From Symsagittifera roscoffensis (lineage: Eukaryota > Xenacoelomorpha > Acoela > Convolutidae), in the NCBI RefSeq assembly GCF_963678635.1, contig NC_087070.1, forward strand, positions 40,431,831-40,495,830: a DNA stretch of 64,000 bases. The letters are read 5' to 3'. This document shows, piece after piece, positions 42,180 to 53,183 of the stretch. The position numbers and the translations under genes are program-made. The stretch's first letter is position 1; every line of letters starts with the position of its first letter. The notes below the pieces were generated by a model, which worked only from the letters and a program-made list of their open reading frames with translations, did no database searches and was not told the DNA's origin.

Positions 42180-42625
42180 GTTGCAAAAAGCATTTCAATT
42201 TTTTTAACAAGTTGTAAAAAGTGTTTCAATTTTTTTGACATAATGCGAAAAGTGTTTCAACTTTTTTGAGAAGATTCGAAAAGTGTTTGACTTTTTTTAA
42301 CAAGATGCGAAAAGTGTTTCACTTTTTCAATAAAAATGCGAAAAAAGTTTCAATTTTTTCAACAAAAAGCTAAAAGTGTTTTACTTTTTTCGATAAAATG
42401 CGAAAAGTGTTTCAATTTTTTCGACAAAATGCGAAAAGTGTTTTACTTTTTTCGATACAATGCGAAAAGTGTTTCAATTTTTTCGACAAAATGCGAAAAA
42501 ATATTACTTTTTTCGATAAAATGTGAAAAGTATTTTAATTTTTTCGACAAAATGCGAAAAGTGATTTACTGTTTTCAACAAAATGCGAAAAGTGTTTCAA
42601 TTTTTTCTACAAAAGGCTAAAAGTG
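42180..42625 (+). repeat. Minisatellite, about 30-bp unit, about 14 copies
   Basis: Unit close to ATGCGAAAAGTGTTTCAATTTTTTC plus GACAAA, drifting from degenerate copies at the left to near-identical ones at 42390-42600. The frame that stays open through it (42336-42620) is a by-product of the unit having few stops. Confidence 0.92.
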
Positions 42626-42639
42626 TGTACAAGATGCTT

Positions 42640-42873
42640 TATCGATTAGGTAACTTTTTACTTGTGTACAGTTTTTCTAGTGTTTTTCCGAATTTTTGTG
42701 CAAAATTTAATCAAATTTTTTAACATGTATGCGAGTTCGGAGCACTTAACTCAGTTCTAATTGTTTTTCAATGGTTTACCTTGAACCTCTCATCTATTCT
42801 GATAATTAAAATGAAATTGAAGAAATTAATTTCAGAAAACGAACAACCAAACAACCTTTATTTACAAAAACAA
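42640..42873. other. AT-rich gap right of the minisatellite
   Basis: Nothing recognisable; it ends at the 3' end of the acidic - strand ORF. Confidence 0.4.
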
Positions 42874-43377
42874 TTAATCAAAGAGCTGTCGAGCAGCAGA
42901 AGAGTTCTGGAGGTTCTCTATGGAACGCAGAGCTGGACGATGTTCCTTTGCTGGTGATTGTTGTGGAGCAGTGTTTTGAGGCGTCATTGTTTCTGAGAAT
43001 CCCTCATCTTCATCTATTGTGATGGGGTTTTCGACTGATCCTTCCTCCTCCTCAGGAAAGAGGAAGTCGTCGACTGGTTGAGCCACAAATCTTGAGTCCG
43101 GAATCTCGGGATAGTTCATTCCCACATGATCAGAAACTTCTCCCATCATTTGCATTGTTCCAAGTTGGTTCTCTGTGATGGGAACTTGCATCATATGATG
43201 TTCGTTGAAATCCTTTCGCATCACTTCCACCATGTGCCAGACTTGGATTGGGATATCCATTCCTGCCAGAAAAACTCCAGAGACTGTTTCTCGCACTACA
43301 GGAGAAAATTCAGGAGAAAATTCTAGAGAGTACATGAGGTTGCTGTTTTGCACTGAGAAGATCATTTTGAGCAACAA
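42874..43377 (-). CDS. Maverick cargo ORF, acidic protein of unknown function
   Basis: Intact 167-codon frame. The likely start is MLLKMIFSVQNS at 43377, or the second Met four codons later. The N-terminal half has mixed hydrophobic segments (GVFLAGMDIPIQVWHMVEVM). The C-terminal half is acidic and disordered: FLFPEEEEGSVENPITIDEDEG, then Gln, Pro and Ser. TIDEDEG resembles a SUMO-interaction or transactivation-type motif, but this is only suggestive. No homologue is recognised. It is intact while all core genes are broken. Its promoter side carries CCAAT repeats shared with the polymerase promoter. Confidence 0.5.
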   Translation of the reverse strand: MLLKMIFSVQNSNLMYSLEFSPEFSPVVRETVSGVFLAGMDIPIQVWHMVEVMRKDFNEHHMMQVPITENQLGTMQMMGEVSDHVGMNYPEIPDSRFVAQPVDDFLFPEEEEGSVENPITIDEDEGFSETMTPQNTAPQQSPAKEHRPALRSIENLQNSSAARQLFD

Positions 43378-44705
43378 ATTGAGTACAAGAGTAAAAATAA
43401 GAAAGAGTTGAGAGAGGGGTAGATGACCGAAGATAAGTTGAAATTAAGATATTTAGAGCTGAGAGAGCAGGTAGTTGACGGTAGTTAAGTTGAAAATAAA
43501 ATGATTTTTAGGTAGGAGTTAGGGGTACCTTCAACTCGAATGTGTGGGTTTAACCAATCAGAATTGATTTTCCTTATTTGGATTGTAGTCGTGTCTAATC
43601 AGATTTCAGCTTCCTTTTATGGGATTCTTGGATAAAAGTCGTGTCCAATCGGAAACAAAGCTCCATTTTGGGTATTGTCGTTTCCAGTCACAAAAAAGTT
43701 CATTTTTGTTCTAGTTGTCGTATCCAATCAGAAGACCCTTTTAAGGACTTAAATCTTCCAAATAAGTAAAAATATACACAAAAGCAATTGCAAAAATAAA
43801 TGACCAAAAGTTGTTTGCAGTAAAAATAAGAAATATTGCTGATATAAGTAACAAAAAAAAGAAAATTAATAAAAGTAACATCTCTACAATTTTTTTCATC
43901 AAGTTAATTGAATTTTTTATATGTAATCAATGAGAAATTGCTGATTTTCAAGTAGATAGTCAAGTTCTTTAATTTTTATGTAAATTTGGGAGGATAACTC
44001 AAAGTTGACGAATTTTTTAAAGCAGACTTCTGGAAATCTGATTCCAAACCGAATCAAGCAGGATTTTGAACTTTGAAAATCTTTAAAAAAATGAAAGAAT
44101 AAAGAACTTTGCTGAGGTGTTTTTACAAATTTGGGTTTTGGATAGGGGATAAAAAGAGTTTTTGATATTTTATCGTACGACTTTTTGATCTATTTCAAAT
44201 TCTCGAGAATAAACAAAATTTCTTTCCTTGTGAGGTGTAATTCAGCTGTAACTTTAAAACTTTGATACGCAATATGTGAATCAAAAGTAAACTTTTTGAT
44301 TGAAGAAGTTTCTCTGAAGAGACCTTTACTTAGTCGGATAACTCTATTTTGTACAATAAAGACGTCAAAAAAGGAAGCTCAAATGTTTGTTGATAGACAT
44401 TTTTCAAATAATGATCAAGGTTTGTTTTTTAAATCTTAAACAGTTCACTTTTAGAAAATGCTGAATTCTGATTGGTTGATTTCCAACAAACAGTGTTTTA
44501 AAAAATTACTCAATTCTGATTGGTTGATTTTCTCTAATAAAAAGCAAAAAAAATTATTTCATTCTGATTTTTTTTACGTTAAAAGCAACTGCTCTATACT
44601 TTGTATAACTACTTGAAATAAGTTTCAAATATTTTTAACAATTCAAAGTAAGTAAAAATTATTTTTATTAATTTTTTCGGAACATTTTAAATCTCCCAAT
44701 TTTGT
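43378..44705. promoter_or_regulatory. Divergent promoter region with TTCTGATTGG repeats
   Basis: About 1.3 kb, AT-rich, without a gene. CCAAT on the + strand at 43554, 43645 and 43724 (variants at about 43596 and 43684) forms an array of GTCGTGTCCAATCAGA-like units upstream of the - strand ORF. ATTGG at 44471 and 44519, in CAATTCTGATTGGTTGATTT, lies upstream of polymerase. Read in the direction of each gene the motif is the same. Clustered CCAAT boxes are known to bind NF-Y; use here is inferred. Confidence 0.6.
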
Positions 44706-47700
44706 ATGATGCCAGCACTCAACAGGAATGAGAAAGTGAAATGCGAGGATTGTGGTAAAGAGTACAGGAGGGCCGATACGGCTCGACATCGCAAAAGCTG
44801 TCAAGCAGGGATTATTTCTTGTCATGATTGTAAGTATTTCACTTACAATAAACAAGAAATGAATAATCACGTGGCCAAAAAACATGCTCAATCAACTTCC
44901 AAGCAATCAACGGTTTGTTCGTCTTTCGAGCAGGAGTTTCCGAGTTACTACTCGCTCCAACAACACCGGAGAAAAGAACATAGAGCGAAACAGCGGAAAT
45001 CAAGTGATACGATGGCAGACTTGAACAAGATAGTGCAAGAGGAAGGGGATGATGGAGACAAACTCAAAGAGGAGTTGAGTGCTTGTCAACACTTCCTGGT
45101 TGACACTGAGATGGAGAATAGGAGGCATAAGGTATTTAACTTTCAAATGTCAAAATTAGATACCAAGATTATCAACGAGAAGCTTGAAGAAGTCTTCAAC
45201 AAGCAGGATTCCGCTGCAAAAATCAATATTGCTCTTGGATTTGTTTTCCGTAATGTCGAAACGGGAGAATATCGGTATTATTTGCACACGAAAACAATAC
45301 TTTGTTCGAAAAATCGCATTTACTGTGTACGAAAGCCGATTTGATTTCAATTCAGGGAAAAGTTAAAAAGTTTGATATCGTTGAGCAATGCACCCAAGAA
45401 CGTCAGAACACAAAGTGGAGGTTCAAGTTGATCACAAATGTCACTGTTTTTGCTGCACTACTGAAAAACATTCCAATGGGATGTCCAGACTCTGTGTTGC
45501 CTGAACCTTTACTGAAAAATCATTCAGTAAACTGTCTTTTATCGGATAAGGATAAACAACCATACAAAGATCATCTTTGTCTTTTCCGTGCATTAACAAT
45601 GTATTTGCATGATCATAGTAGACTCGATACTCATACATCTCAACTATTTACATAGTTTATATCTAAATCTGGATACGATCCGAAGAACTTTCTCGGAGTT
45701 GCCATTGATGATTTACCTCTTGTAGAGGAAATAGTTGAACGAAACATATTCAATTACAATTTTGACATTCAAGAAGGAGAATATGTTGGAGAATTAGCGA
45801 GGCGAAGTATTGGAAAATTTAAAAAACCGTTAAATTACTAAGATTCAACAACCATATCGTTCACACGAATGATATTGAATCCTTCTTCAAGTGTTTTCGA
45901 TGTCCTAGCTGTGACTGTTTCTTCAACAGATCAGACAATTTCAACCGACATCTTCTAACTTGTAAAGATCGAGTGCGACATATTTATTCCAAAAATGCGT
46001 ACACACTACGGGAAACAATATTCGAGAAATTGGATGGCTTCAACATTCCCTACACTGAAGATCAGAAATTGTTTAGCAATGTTGCAGTTTTTGACTTCGA
46101 ATCGATTTGTGTTCCCACAGAAGAATTGAAAGCAACTGAAACAACTACTTGGATTGGAAAACATGTCCCTATTTCCGTCTCAATATCTTCAAATCTGCAA
46201 GATGCTCCATTTTTCTTGTGTGAAAAAGATCCAGAACTTCTAATAATAGCTTTTGTTTCCAGCTTGGAACTTCTGGCTGAAAAAAGTAAATTACAAATGA
46301 GAACCAAGTTACAAGAAATCGAAAACACTGTCAATGATCGAGTCAAAAAGATCTTTGATAAACTTAATGCTGGAATTTTAACTAAAAGACTATAAGTTTT
46401 CGATTATGAAGATGATTGTGTTGAGGATGGCGACGAAGATGACATGTCGACACAATTCTGAAGAGTTCAAAAAAATCAGCTGATGGACTTGAAACAGCAT
46501 TTAGAACGCTATGTTAATACCTTACCGATGTTCGGTTTCAATATTGGCAGATACGATCTGAACCTTATCAAATCTTATTTGATTCCATACCTTATATGTG
46601 ATAAAGAAATCGAACCGACAGTCATTAAAAAAGCAAATGATTTCATATCATTCAAATTTGGAGATGTTCAATTTTTGGACATATTGAAATTTCTTGGAGG
46701 TGCAACAACATTGGATTTGTTTCTTAAAGCCTATAAAGCAAGTGAAACCAAAGGATTTTTCCCTTATGAATGATTTGACAGTCCAGACAAGCTCGACTAT
46801 ACGGAATTGCTTTCATATGAAGCCTATTTTAGCAAACTGAGAAATCACAACCCTCTCGAGAAAGATTTCAATGATTACCAAAAACTGCTTAATGGAGGAC
46901 TTGATCAAAAAAGTGCGCTGAAAAAGTTACGTACTTAATCAGTTCCACCAACAGGTTTTGAAAATTGCTCTCATTTGAAAAGCATCTGGGAACAACAAAG
47001 CATGATTACTTTCAAAGACTTCTTACGATGGTACAACAACAGAGATGTTGTTCCTACTCTTGGAGCTATGCAAAAAATGATAGATTTTTACCATGATAAA
47101 GGAATTGACATGCTGAAACTGAGCTGCACGCTTCCAAATCTTGCAAATATCTGCTTACACAAGTCGACAAATCACAAATTTTACCCGTTCTTTGAAGGAG
47201 ATGAAGATTTATGTGAGAAAATTAGAGAAGACATGACTGGTGCTCCATCAATAGTTTTTACGCGAAAAGCTGTTGTCGATCAAACTTATATTCGTAACTC
47301 GTCAAATAATTGTAAGACAATAGTTGGAATTGACGCTAGCCAATTATATCCATTCTCAATGTGTCAAGAGATGCCAACCGGACTTTACACAAGATGGGAG
47401 TATGACTCTGAAACTGATCGTTTTAAAGCTAGAAATAACAGAACAAGAAATTTCGAGAACATGGTTATGTCCTTCTATCAAGAATGGGGACCAGAGTGTA
47501 AAATTCAGAGTACCGGAAAGCAGAAGAAAATTGACTGTTTTCATGTTGATGGTTACTGCGATCACTGTAAAACAGTATTTGAAGCTATGGGTTGCTACTA
47601 TCATTTCTGCTCATGTCAAGAAACCCGTCCATCGTTGTCAGAACAAGATATTGAAAGGGGAAATAAGAAGAGAGAAATGGATGAGTTGAGACGAGAGTAC

Positions 47701-49050
47701 ATAAAAGAAAGAGGTTACAAAATTCAAGAATTGTGGGAGTGTGAGTGTAGTGGGAGCATTTCAAAACAGATTCGTCAATCAAGAATCATGTCAAGACAAA
47801 TTTTCCTTACAAAAAACATCTGTCTACTGATTCTTTACTTGAAAAAATAAAGAACAGATCTCTTTTTGGTTATGTGCAATGCAATTTAATAGTTCCTGAC
47901 AAGTTGAAGCCTACATTTTCAAATTTTCCTCCAGTATTCAAAAACATTGACGTCTCCCGAAACGATATTGGAGAAAACATTAAAAACTATGCCGAAGAAA
48001 ACGATTTGCTGAAAAACCCACAACAAATGTTGATTTCCAGTTTTAAATTAGAAAATGGTACAATCATCACACCTCTTCTTAACTTCTATCTAAGTCTTGG
48101 ACTTCAATGTACAAAAATTTATCGATTTGTTTAGGACACACCCAGGAAATGTTTCAACAAATTTGTTCAATCTGTTGTTGATGCTCGACGGGAAGGAGAC
48201 GAGAATCCACATTCTGGAGTTGTTGCTGAGACGATGAAGCTTCTGGGTAACAGTTCGTACGGTTATCAAATTATGAACAGATCCAGACACACGATAACCA
48301 AATATCTCGGCGATGAAAAGACACACAAAGCAATAAATGAGAAGTTTTTCAAGCGATTGAATGTTTTGAAAAAGGACTTATATGAAGTAGAACTATTGAA
48401 GTCAACAATTGAACATAGAGAACCAATTATTGTAGGTTTTTTCATTCTTCAATACGCCAAACTTAGAATGTTGGAGTTATACTACAACTTCTTCCACAAG
48501 TATTGCGATGAGAATAAATTCGAGGAGTTGGAGATGGATACGGACTCTTTGTATCTAGCATTAGCAGAAGATAACCTGGACGATTGTATATTACCAGAGA
48601 AGAAATCTCAGTGGACACTTATTCGTTGAAATGATTGTAGAGATGACTTTATAGCTGATGCAGATAAGAATTTTTTTCCACGTACATGCTGCGCTGTTCA
48701 CAAAAAGCATGACAAACGAGAACCTGGATTATTCAAAGAAGAATTTCGCTTTAGTGAAATGTTGTGCCTGTGCAGCAAGACGTATTGCTGCTATGATAGT
48801 AAGAGCGAAAATTCAAATTTAGCAGGAAAGGGCTCAACAAAAGAACGCTAGAAGACACTGGGGATAGACCAATGTCTAAATACAGACGAATTCTTGACGA
48901 AGCTGTAAATTTGAAGTCGACCAATCGCGGATTCAAAACCTCCAACCATTTAGTTGGAACATATGAACAAACTAAAAAAGGACTCAGTTACTTTTACCCG
49001 AAAAGGGAGGTACTTGATGTTGGAATACAAACTAAGCCATTAAATTTGTA
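44706..49050 (+). pseudogene. Maverick DNA polymerase, family B, protein-primed type
   Basis: Start MMPALNRNEKVKCEDCG at 44706 (or the next Met). Zinc-finger pairs CEDC..H..C and CHDC..H..H come first (residues 12-75), then a conserved middle. FDFESICV (exonuclease I, about 46.09 kb), FGFNIGRYDLNL (exonuclease II, 46.53 kb), YEAYFSKLRN (III, 46.82 kb), GIDASQLYPFSM (polymerase motif A, 47.33 kb), KLLGNSSYGYQ (motif B, 48.24 kb) and MDTDSLYLAL (motif C, 48.54 kb) all occur in order. Stops include those at about 45.65, 46.39, 46.77 and 48.13 kb, with frameshifts at about 45.3, 45.84, 47.85 and 48.81 kb. It would replicate the element from a terminal protein. Catalytic residues are intact in this copy. 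Confidence 0.92.
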
Positions 49051-49470
49051 AGTTTAACTTATAAACTGTAGTAAAACTTTATACCATACAATGACTTATA
49101 TGTTATTCAAATTTTCAACTCTAATATAACAATTTAAAGTAACTTAATTTTTTTTCTGAAAAACTTTTTTTCTGCTTTGAAGCTTCAGTTAGGTTTCAGA
49201 ATAGTTTCAAACACTTTCAATTTAAACTCTAATGGTTTAAAAGAAAACAAAAATCATATCTTAAAACAATGAAAAAATCTAAAACCTATCGCATTGGTGT
49301 AGAGAATCTTAAAAAATTCGGGCACCAAAATTTTTTCTGAAACTTGCCATCTGAAACCTCGTATCTTAATACATTGGGAAACCTATTCCCTATCCTAATA
49401 CATTGGAAAATCTATAGCCTATGTTAATACATGGGGGTCCGCACCCACCCCCCCTGATCACCTCACTCAT
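48220..49470 (+). repeat. Terminal duplication of the Maverick, inner copy
   Basis: From TTGTTGCTGAGACGATGAAGC in polymerase motif B region through the polymerase 3' end to a right terminal repeat that ends GATCACCTCACTCAT at 49470, eight bases short of the true element end. One sub-repeat of about 40 bp is missing from its terminal repeat. Confidence 0.92.
49051..49470 (+). other. Inner (buried) copy of the Maverick right end
   Basis: Non-coding sequence after polymerase, equivalent to 50310-50755. It shows that a formerly terminal repeat is now internal. Confidence 0.85.
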
Positions 49471-50309
49471 TTTGGTGTTGTTGCTGAGACGATGAAGCTT
49501 CTCGGTAACAGTTCGTACGGTTATCAAATTATGGACAGATCCAGACACACGATAACCAAATATCTCGGGGATGAGAAGACACACAAAGTAATAAATGAGA
49601 AGTTTTTCAAGCGATTGAATGTTTTGAAAAAGGACTTATGTGAAGTAGAACTATTGAAGTCAACAAATGAACATTGAGAACCAATTATTGTAGGTTTTTT
49701 CATTCTTCAATACGCCAAACTTAGAATGTTGGAGTTATACTACAACTTCTTCCACAAGTATTGCGATGAGAATAAATTCGAGGAGTTGGAGATGGCTACG
49801 GACTCTTTGTATCTAGCATTAGCAGAAGATAACCTGGACGATTGTATATTACCAGAGAAGAACGCTCAGTGGACACTTATTGGTCGAAATGATTGTAGAG
49901 ATGACTTTATAGCTGATGCAGATAAGAATTTTTTTCCACATACATGCTGCGCTGTTCACAAAAAGCATGACAAACGAGAACCTGGATTATTCAAAGAAGA
50001 ATTTCGCTTTACTGAAATGTTGTGCCTGTGCAGCAAGACGTATTGCTGTTATGATAGTAAGAGCGACAAATTCAAATTTAGCAGCAAAGGGCTCAACAAA
50101 AGAACGCTAGAAGACACTGGGGATGGACCAATGACTAAATACAGACGAATTCTTGACGAAGCTGTAAATTTGAAGTCGACCAATCGCGGATTCAAAACCT
50201 CCAACCATTTAGTTGGAACATATTAACAAACTAAAAAAGGACTCAGTTACTTTTACCCGAAAAGGGAGGTACTTGATGATGGAATACAAACTAAGCCATT
50301 AAATTTGTA
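49471..50309 (+). pseudogene. Second polymerase C-terminal fragment
   Basis: Repeats motif B (KLLGNSSYGYQIM, 49.49 kb) to the end of the gene. Motif C is changed from MDTDSLYL to MATDSLYL (about 49.79 kb), which removes a catalytic metal-binding Asp. A TGA lies at about 49.68 kb and a TAA at about 50.22 kb. Over the KSDKFKFSSKGLNKR segment it preserves the frame that the inner copy has lost. It has no start and cannot be a separate enzyme. Confidence 0.88.
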
Positions 50310-50762
50310 AGTTTAACTTATAAACTGTAGTAAAATTTTATACCATACAATGATTTATATGTTATTCAAATTTTCAACTCTAATATAACAATTTAAAGTA
50401 ATTTAATTTTTTTTCTGCTTTGAAGCTTCAGTTAGGTTTCAGAATAGTTTCAGACACTTTCAGTTTAAACTCTAATGGTTTAAAAGAAAATAAAAATCAT
50501 ATCTTAAAACAATGAAAAAATCTAAAACCTATCGCATTGGTGTAGAGAATCTTAAAAAATTCGGGCACCAAAATTTTTTTCTGAAACTTGCCATCTGAAA
50601 CCTTGTATCTTAATACATTGGGAAACCTATTCCCTATCCTAATACATTGGAAAATCTATAGCCTATCTTAATACATAGGGTGCGGACCGGATACTCTATA
50701 GCCTATGTTCATACATGGGGGTCCGCACCCACCCCCCCTGATCACCTCACTCATATACTACT
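49478..50762 (+). repeat. Terminal duplication of the Maverick, outer copy
   Basis: Same order as 48220-49470, offset about 1.26 kb, and reaching the real element end. It is separated from the inner copy by the joint CACTCAT/TTTGGTG at 49470-49477. Confidence 0.92.
50550..50762. repeat. Right terminal inverted repeat of the Maverick
   Basis: Inverted match to 32198-32421, ending CACTCATATACTACT, directly followed by GGCGTA. Confidence 0.93.
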
Positions 50763-50768
50763 GGCGTA
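50763..50768. other. Target site duplication of the Maverick, right copy
   Basis: GGCGTA, the same orientation as 32192-32197. Confidence 0.93.
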
Positions 50769-52798
50769 CAACCCTTTCTTGGACTCGGAAGCCGGAGGCG
50801 CTCGTAGGATTCACGAGGTAGCGGAGCTACTAAAGTTTTGGACAGAGAAGATAGTGGAAATAGACACAGTAGAGAGGGAGAGAGACCGAGCTTGGGCTTG
50901 ATTCTCGAGAAAACACCAGAGGTGATAAGCGTACCGCGCTCAAGTGAAAGAGTTGAGCTGAAGATGGGTAATGGGAACGGCATGTTATTCACGAATCTGG
51001 GAGTGGTGTGGAAATTGTTAAGACCCTCCTGGTGCCCACATCCCCACGCGAGCCTGATCGAGGAAGTCACGGAGCGAGTGAGGTTAGCACCGACGGAAGA
51101 TGAAGATCTAGCAACATTGGGTATAGTGCACAAGCTGGGCTTACCTCAGGTGAAGGAGTCAGGCAAAAAGACGAATAAACTAGGGTCGGCAAAGAAGATA
51201 GAGCCGGATAGTTGTCTTGATTCGACGTGTGGGAGTGGAGAGCACACCTGTGATGGACGGTCATGCGTTAGGATACAATCTTTTCAAAAAGAAGATCTAG
51301 TCACTTGGTTTGAAGACATCACAGAGAGGTAGAAGAGTGAAGTACATATAGTGGCTGAGTCTTACGCGAGTAGCACGGTAAACATAGCAACAGCTCTGGG
51401 ATTCTTCTCAAGGATATGCAGTCTGCAGTCACTGGAGAGGCTAGAGTCTGAACATCATTTGGTGACAGCGTTGAGCGTGGAGTCATGGCCTGGGGTGTTG
51501 TAGGTGACTCAGAAACACATCAGGAGCTGGAAGGTCGGTCTTGAGGCGGAAGTGGGATTTCCTATGAGCGAAGCCTATGGTCTGCCATTAAATGCGAAGC
51601 CCCTAGTAGGGTCAGTGATGACCAACCTGTGCGGCAGCCACTACCGACTGCACATGGCGATGGTAGAGGTATCCAGCCAAAGGATATTAGTGGACAAGGC
51701 CTTCTCGGTGCCCAAGTGTGTAAGATTGGCTTGGATGTCGCATCACTCACACAAGCTATTGAGAAAAATCCGAGGAACAGTGCCGAGAGAAAAGAGGGAT
51801 GACTTGAGTGAAATCTAGGGTGAGGAGCTCTTGGGCTTGGAAAGTGAAATCACAAGTGACCATGAGAAACAGAACGTGATCTGGAAACCGATAGGTGGTG
51901 CTCCAAACACGGAGGAGAGCGATTCGGTAGACGAGAAGATGATGGAGCTCGAACCTCTCCTGGAAGCCTCGGGAGAGCGCAACCTTCGGAGCATTGACAT
52001 CACACATGGGGAGTGCCCATGCCACTGTCTGGCACAAACGGTGTGGTATCCGGATCACGCAAAACCTCTGCCTGGTGTGGGATGTAGAAGAAATTCGTTC
52101 AATAGGATTACCGGATCACATACAAAAGGTGGCACTCTTGGTGGTGAGCACAATGTTAGCTTTGCGATGGATGGAGGAGAATGTGACGAAATATCGGGAG
52201 TCAAAGACGCCAACGGCAGAATCGATATACGCGAGAGATTATAGCAGGAGACTTGAATTGTTTGAGACTGCATGCAAGGTATTTGCCATACCAATGGAGG
52301 TCAGGCATTTATGGAGCCGTATAATGTTCTTTCCGTGGTTTCGAGCGACGTGGACATCTTGGTTGTACATGGTGACGAAGGACCACATGAAGAAGTATCA
52401 AAAGGAGTATTGACAATTCCTGGCCGAAATAGGACCGGAAGCTTTCAAGAGACCTCGCTAACCCATAGAAATGCGATCACGACGGGGTGGAAAAGAGCCT
52501 GTAGAGTGTCAAGAAACAATACTAAGGCGAGAGAATCGATACTGGAGGAAGACTTGGCGAAGAATGTGAGCCTGAGTCTGCACAATTCCTTCTGTTTGAA
52601 CCGAGAAGCGAGGTGAAGGGATTGCCCAACCAAGCGAAGAGATTGCAGGAGCAAAGGGAATGGAAGCGATCCTATGAACAGTTGAAGGCTTGGGAGGAGA
52701 TCGTAATTAGCTCCGACGATGAAGAAGCACTGTTGAAACAGTTTGCGGTGTCAAATACGTCAGGGTCTAGTACCTCGAACGCGAAGAACGCGAGATGA
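50763..52798 (+). pseudogene. Element X ORF, C-terminal ORF2-like part, downstream of the Maverick
   Basis: Resumes with AYNPFLDSEAGG, the residues that follow the split (L has AYKPFVNEEARE). Family landmarks in order: LLKFWTEKI (50.83 kb), LLRPSWCPHP (51.02 kb), GEHTCDGRSC (51.24 kb), FSVPKCVRLAWMS (51.70 kb), HGECPCHCLAQTVWYP (52.00-52.05 kb), PWFRATWTSW (52.33 kb), SLSLHNSFCLN (52.57 kb), and an acidic/Ser-rich end at 52798. At least five frameshifts or stops are spread along it (for example at about 50.90, 51.33, 51.50, 51.82, 52.05, 52.41 and 52.61 kb). Similarity to L is clear but much lower than between L and G1, so X is a separate subfamily. Confidence 0.75.
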
Positions 52799-53183
52799 GC
52801 AGGTGGCTCAAAGGGGAATTCTAGAGTCTTGAGTCTTGAGAGGGAAGGGGGCTCGAGGGTGAACTTGGATGAAATCTGGTTTAACGAAAAAGAAATTTTA
52901 ATGAATGAGATATTGTTTTTATATGCTATATCTATTAAATGAATCAAAATGCTGCATGACAATTTCCTGATTGAATGGGACAAAAATTTTCTTAGATCGT
53001 TAGCTTAAAAAGCGAGAATTCAAAGGTGCAGGTGTATGCAGATTTTGATTGCTGTTTAGCGAAAGTATGAAAATTTTACATGGTGCAAACTTCTGCAAAT
53101 GACCACTGGCACTGTATCTTGAGCAACACTCGGTTTTCTGGGATTCACTGACAGACGACAGCGCGCGATGAGGACATCGATCT
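52799..53183 (+). other. 3' untranslated region of element X
   Basis: No gene. It ends GATGAGGACATCGATCT before TGAGTCCGGGG, the polypurine-like position seen before the L LTR. Confidence 0.5.

Larger units (their letters stand above)
32198..50762. mobile_element. Maverick/Polinton DNA transposon, complete but decayed (18.6 kb)
   Basis: It begins AGTAGTATATGAGTG and ends CACTCATATACTACT. Inverted repeats are about 0.2 kb long and a 6-bp target duplication flanks it. It encodes the standard set: protease, major and minor capsid proteins, small basic protein, integrase, packaging ATPase, membrane protein and protein-primed DNA polymerase. The structural genes and integrase are on the - strand in one tight cluster; polymerase is on the + strand at the right end. 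The length falls in the usual 15-20 kb range even after a 1.3 kb terminal duplication. Every essential gene has at least one frameshift or stop. Confidence 0.95.

Noticed and set aside
42336-42620. Open + strand frame rich in Lys, Phe and Ser in the minisatellite
   Set aside because: It is translation of a 30-bp repeat with no stop in that frame; composition changes with the unit and there is no start context.
45441-45638. Antisense ORFs across polymerase, capsid and gag-pol genes
   Set aside because: They are shadows of the coding frames on the other strand, with no domain, start context or independent conservation.
44706-50309. Alternative genetic code to explain stops in polymerase
   Set aside because: All three stop codons occur in frame, together with many frameshifts, and neighbouring genes show the same; decay is the simpler account.
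32198-50762. Fusogen (envelope-like) gene in the Maverick
   Set aside because: No ORF has a signal peptide, ectodomain cysteines and C-terminal membrane anchor; the only clear membrane protein is the small two-helix one at 39057-39320.
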